From: Bradyrhizobium sp. 186
GTDB taxonomy: Bacteria > Pseudomonadota > Alphaproteobacteria > Rhizobiales > Xanthobacteraceae
Length of the DNA: 64,000 nt
Direction of reading: 5' to 3'
NCBI RefSeq assembly: GCF_023101685.1
Contig: NZ_CP082164.1
Coordinates: forward strand, 2,604,001-2,668,000
The notes beneath the pieces were generated by a model. That model made no database searches, was not told the DNA's origin, and was given only the letters and a program-made list of their open reading frames with translations. The translations under genes and the position numbers were made by a program. Below, piece after piece: positions 61,200 through 64,000 of the stretch; the stretch's first letter is position 1; the number at the start of each line of letters is the position of its first letter.

Positions 61200-62023
61200 T
61201 GATGAAAGCGTATCCTATTTCTGCCCTGAAATGCACCGCCTATTATGCGCTGGCGGTTGTCTGGATCATCCCGATCATTTGGATGGCGATTACTTCGGTA
61301 AAACCGACATCCGAGGTCATGAGCTTCACCCCGAACTGGGTGCCGTCGCAGATCACGTTCGAACATTTCTGGGCCCTCCTGGACCGGCGCCCGTTCTTTC
61401 TCTGGCTCGCGAACTCGCTGCAGGTCGCCTTGCTGGCGACCGTCATCACCATCGTGGTGACGACATTCGCCGCCTATTCGCTGGCCAGATTAAAGTGGGT
61501 TGGACGCGATGTGGTGTTTGCGATCCTGCTCTGCGCTATGTTCATTCCGTGGGAAATCAATTCCATTCCGCTGTTCTTCCTGGTCAAGGACATGGGGATT
61601 CTCAACACGTTCCTGGCCGTGGCACTGCCGTTGTCGGCGCTGCCGGTGAGCTTGTTCCTGCTTCGTCAGTTCTTCATCAATATTCCGACCGATCTCGAAG
61701 AGGCCGCCAAGATCGACGGTTGCGGTCATTTGCGAATTCTCTGGCACATCATCATTCCCGTCTCGCTGCCTGCCTATGGCGCGCTCGCGATCTTCATCTT
61801 CATTTTTTCCTGGAATGAATTTTTTTGGTCGCTTGTCGCGCTGCAGCGCTCGGGCGTGCGCACGCTGCCGATCGGGCTAAAGACGCTCGTTGCGGCGTCC
61901 GACATTCAATACGACCTGTTGATGGCTGGATCTTTCTTGGCGACCATTCCGGCCCTCATCGTCTTTCTCATCCTGAAACGACAGGTTATTGCCGGAATTT
62001 CGATGGCCGGCGTCAGACGCTAG
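61199..62023 (+). CDS. ABC transporter permease, sugar type (MalG/UgpE-like)
   Basis: 274-residue permease with six helices. It has the family start YALAVVWIIPIIWMAITSVK, a central LARLKWVGRDVVFAILL and the EAA loop DLEEAAKIDGCGHLRILWHIIIP, plus FSWNEFFWSLVAL. It starts in an ATGATG overlap with the first permease and is followed 19 bases later by the DapA-family gene. Confidence 0.92.
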   Translation: MMKAYPISALKCTAYYALAVVWIIPIIWMAITSVKPTSEVMSFTPNWVPSQITFEHFWALLDRRPFFLWLANSLQVALLATVITIVVTTFAAYSLARLKWVGRDVVFAILLCAMFIPWEINSIPLFFLVKDMGILNTFLAVALPLSALPVSLFLLRQFFINIPTDLEEAAKIDGCGHLRILWHIIIPVSLPAYGALAIFIFIFSWNEFFWSLVALQRSGVRTLPIGLKTLVAASDIQYDLLMAGSFLATIPALIVFLILKRQVIAGISMAGVRR

Positions 62024-62042
62024 AACCGAGAAGGAGAAACTC

Positions 62043-63005
62043 ATGTCTCGCACTTCGAAATTCATCGCCACGGGCGTCATCCCCGCATGCCTGACACCAT
62101 TCAAGGAGGATCTCTCGATCGATGAGGCAGCGTTTCGCGGCCATCTGAAGGATATCGCCTCCGTCGCGGGAATCAGCGCAGTCTGCGCTAACGGTCACGC
62201 CGGCGAGGTGTCGTCGCTGACTTTCGACGAGCAGCGCCGAGTGGCCGCAGTCACAAAGGAAGTTCTTGGTGATCGCGTCCCCACGGTGATCGGCGTTTTT
62301 ACGAATTCGAGCATGCAGGCCGCAAGGCTGGCGCGCATGGCCCAGGACGAAGGCGCCGACGCGCTGTTGGTGTTCCCGCCCGATATTCTTGGCCTCGAAG
62401 GTCACATGCGGCCTGCGAGCATCATCGAGCACTTCAAGTATATCTGCGCTGCGAGCGACCTGCCCATTATCGCGTTTCAATATCCGTTCCTGTCGCGCCT
62501 GAGCTATCCGCTCGAGACGTTGCTCGAACTGTGCCACCGCTATCCGCAAATCCGCGCGATCAAGGACCAGTACGGCGACGGCAAAGTGCACGAGCGTCAC
62601 ATCCGCGAGTTGGCGGTTCTGGACAAGCCGGTGAATGTTCTGACCACCCACAGTACCTGGCTTTTGGGATCGCTTGCGTTGGGCTGCCAGGGCATTCTCT
62701 CCGGTGCCGGCAGCGTCATCGCCAATCTGCAGGTCGCGCTGTTTCAAGCGGTCCAAGCTGGCAATATGGACAAGGCGCGCGAAGTCAACGATCGGATTTT
62801 CCCGACCGTCAGAGCCTTCTACGACTCGCCACTGTTCGACCAGCACAATCGTATGAAGGAAGCGCTGGTCATGCTCGGCCGCCTCGAGCGGGCCGTGGTT
62901 CGCCCGCCGCTGGTCAAGCTCACCCAAGAAGAGATCGAGAAAATCAGGCACTTCATCGATCTGGCCGGTCTCCGTGCCGAAAACGCCTACGCCAAGGTTG
63001 CGTGA
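62043..63005 (+). CDS. Dihydrodipicolinate synthase (DapA)-family lyase/aldolase
   Basis: 320-residue class-I aldolase-type TIM barrel. The Schiff-base Lys is in YPQIRAIKDQYGD, a Tyr-type motif in AFQYPFLSRLSYP, and the N-terminal GVIPACLTPF with ANGHAGEVSSLTFDEQ matches catabolic members (2-keto-3-deoxy acid aldolases and dehydratases, hydroxyproline-linked enzymes) more than lysine biosynthesis. GAAGGAG precedes the ATG at 62043. It overlaps the MaoC gene start by one base. Substrate: probably a 2-keto or sugar-acid derivative; this is inferred. Confidence 0.88.
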   Translation: MSRTSKFIATGVIPACLTPFKEDLSIDEAAFRGHLKDIASVAGISAVCANGHAGEVSSLTFDEQRRVAAVTKEVLGDRVPTVIGVFTNSSMQAARLARMAQDEGADALLVFPPDILGLEGHMRPASIIEHFKYICAASDLPIIAFQYPFLSRLSYPLETLLELCHRYPQIRAIKDQYGDGKVHERHIRELAVLDKPVNVLTTHSTWLLGSLALGCQGILSGAGSVIANLQVALFQAVQAGNMDKAREVNDRIFPTVRAFYDSPLFDQHNRMKEALVMLGRLERAVVRPPLVKLTQEEIEKIRHFIDLAGLRAENAYAKVA

Positions 63006-63463
63006 TGGCGGATATCAGTGCCGAGGCCGAGAAGTTCTACGTCAAGCTCGGGGATTTTGCCGAGTTCAGCAAGACCATCAGCGAATCCGACATCTATTTG
63101 TATGCGGGTTTGACGGGGGACTTTTCGCCCAACCACATCAACGAGGCCGAGATGCGCAAGACCGCCTATGGGAAGCGCATGGCGCATGGCGCGATGCTGA
63201 TCGGCTTCATGTCGACGACGTCGACGATGGTCGCCGAACGGGCGGCACGGGACAGTATTTCCGAAAGCCCGGTATCGCTTGGCTACGACCGGGTCCGGTT
63301 CATTGCGCCTGTATTCATCGGCGACACCATCACCGTCAGGTATGAGGTCGCCAGCATCGATCTCGGGAAGCGCAGGGCGGTCTCCGATGTCACGATCACC
63401 AATGACGATGGCAAGGTCGTCGCTGTGGGTCAGCACATTCTGAAATGGGTACCGCGTGGCTGA
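63005..63463 (+). CDS. MaoC-like (R)-specific enoyl-CoA hydratase
   Basis: 152-residue hot-dog-fold protein starting in a TGATG overlap with the DapA-family gene. The hydratase motif is clear: GLTGDFSPNHINEAEM with the catalytic Asp and His, followed by GKRMAHGAMLIGFMS. Such enzymes add water to CoA-bound enoyl groups. With the CoA-transferase encoded next it suggests that the pathway proceeds through CoA thioesters. Confidence 0.9.
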   Translation: MADISAEAEKFYVKLGDFAEFSKTISESDIYLYAGLTGDFSPNHINEAEMRKTAYGKRMAHGAMLIGFMSTTSTMVAERAARDSISESPVSLGYDRVRFIAPVFIGDTITVRYEVASIDLGKRRAVSDVTITNDDGKVVAVGQHILKWVPRG

Positions 63464-63523
63464 AGCAGATCGCGGGCGTCATTCGGCCATCGGCCGGATG
63501 ACGATGGAAGGGAATATCGCAAA

Positions 63524-64000
63524 ATGACTCCGATGCTTGATGGAATAAAGATCGTCGCCTTTCACCACTTCCTTATGGGCCCGCTGGGCGGGCAATTCCT
63601 GGCCGACCTCGGCGCCGATGTGGTGGCGGTCGAACAGACGGATGGCGCTTTCCAACGGCATTGGAGCGGAGGCGAGAGTTTCGTCGAAGGTGAGTCGATG
63701 CTGTTTGCCTGCGCCAACCGCAACAAGCGAAACATCGCGCTCAATCTGCGATCCGACGAAGGCCGCGAGATCGCCCATCGGCTGGTCGCGCAATCGCATG
63801 TCGTGATCGAGAACTTCCGGCCCGGCGTGATGGACCGTTTGGGTCTCGGATTTGAAGACGCTAAGAAGCTGCGCCCGGACATTATCTATGCGTCGGCGAC
63901 GGGTTATGGCGTCGATGGACCTTACAAGGAACGTGCCGGGCAGGACCTGTTGCTGCAAGCGATTTCCGGATTGGCAGCGGTCACCGGAAAAGGTGAGGGT
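63524..64000 (+). CDS. CaiB/BaiF-type (class III) CoA-transferase, cut by window edge
   Basis: N-terminal 159 residues of a class III CoA-transferase from ATG 63524. The opening LDGIKIVAFHHFLMGPLGGQFLADLGADVVAVE is the family signature (best seen as LDGIKIVAF, GPLGGQFLADLGADV and VVAVE). ANRNKRNIALNL, RLVAQSHVVIENFRPGVMDRLGL and the catalytic Asp in ERAGQDLLLQA follow. It activates an acid by transferring CoA from a donor. It is 60 bp after the MaoC gene and on the same strand. Confidence 0.9.
   Translation, partial: MTPMLDGIKIVAFHHFLMGPLGGQFLADLGADVVAVEQTDGAFQRHWSGGESFVEGESMLFACANRNKRNIALNLRSDEGREIAHRLVAQSHVVIENFRPGVMDRLGLGFEDAKKLRPDIIYASATGYGVDGPYKERAGQDLLLQAISGLAAVTGKGEG

Noticed and set aside
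1..64000. CRISPR arrays, rRNA and tRNA genes
   Set aside because: No regularly spaced direct repeats, rRNA signatures or tRNA-like cloverleaf sequences were noticed on either strand by reading; a covariance-model scan would be needed to exclude small RNAs.

Overview
The window is GC-rich chromosomal DNA of an alphaproteobacterium, most likely Bradyrhizobium or a close relative (Nitrobacteraceae). This rests on gene families: several branched-chain-amino-acid-type (Liv) ABC transporters, a DUF3618/holin-like stress module, YciE/F and DUF3606 proteins, many IS families, and small hypothetical proteins of a kind common in that group. No rRNA, tRNA or CRISPR array was seen. The species assignment is an inference.

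Layout. 0-0.3 kb: N-terminus of a family-5 solute-binding protein running off the left edge. 0.6-5.9 kb (minus): livF-livG-livM-livH-binding protein, then a GntR/FCD regulator. 6.1-16.9 kb (plus): a tightly overlapped catabolic operon with an alpha/beta hydrolase, a cysteine hydrolase, two paralogous polysaccharide-deacetylase-fold enzymes flanking a fumarylpyruvate-hydrolase-like enzyme, a second complete Liv transporter, an ACMSD-type amidohydrolase and a VOC protein. With the divergent GntR this looks like an undescribed uptake-and-degradation system, possibly for a cyclic amide or heteroaromatic compound. 17.5-27.7 kb: a stress and envelope island (HisKA_2 kinase, a 25-residue membrane peptide, YciE/F ferritin-like protein, PAS-LuxR regulator, PRC-barrel, DUF3606, BrkB, DUF3618/holin-like operon), cut by an IS630 element and containing a DUF3618 gene broken by an internal inversion. 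27.9-30.9 kb: decayed IS110 and gene remnants.

30.9-38.9 kb: divergent LysR and MarR regulators around a strong palindrome, an EmrAB-type efflux pair, a cysteine-rich periplasmic protein, a large patatin-like protein and a frameshifted isochorismatase-like gene. 39.4-41.2 kb: a 220-bp MITE-like repeat and an apparently intact IS630 element carrying a divergent HTH gene. 41.5-45.4 kb: an AraC regulator divergent from a Baeyer-Villiger monooxygenase and a MetX-like hydrolase, a likely ketone-to-ester-to-acid module. 45.5-48.1 kb: a decay zone (LysR remnant, frameshifted AraC gene colliding with a truncated CHASE3-PAS gene). 48.3-54 kb: an orphan Tat-type binding protein, small hypothetical genes, an IS256 element and dodecin. 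54.1-56.6 kb: an IS30 element interrupted by an IS3 element.

57-64 kb: a LacI-type regulator between an SDR dehydrogenase gene and a carbohydrate-type ABC transporter operon that continues into a DapA-family enzyme, a MaoC hydratase and a CaiB-type CoA-transferase (running off the right edge). Two near-identical palindromes, one in front of the SDR gene and one in front of the transporter operon, are very probably the LacI operators and tie these genes into one regulon.
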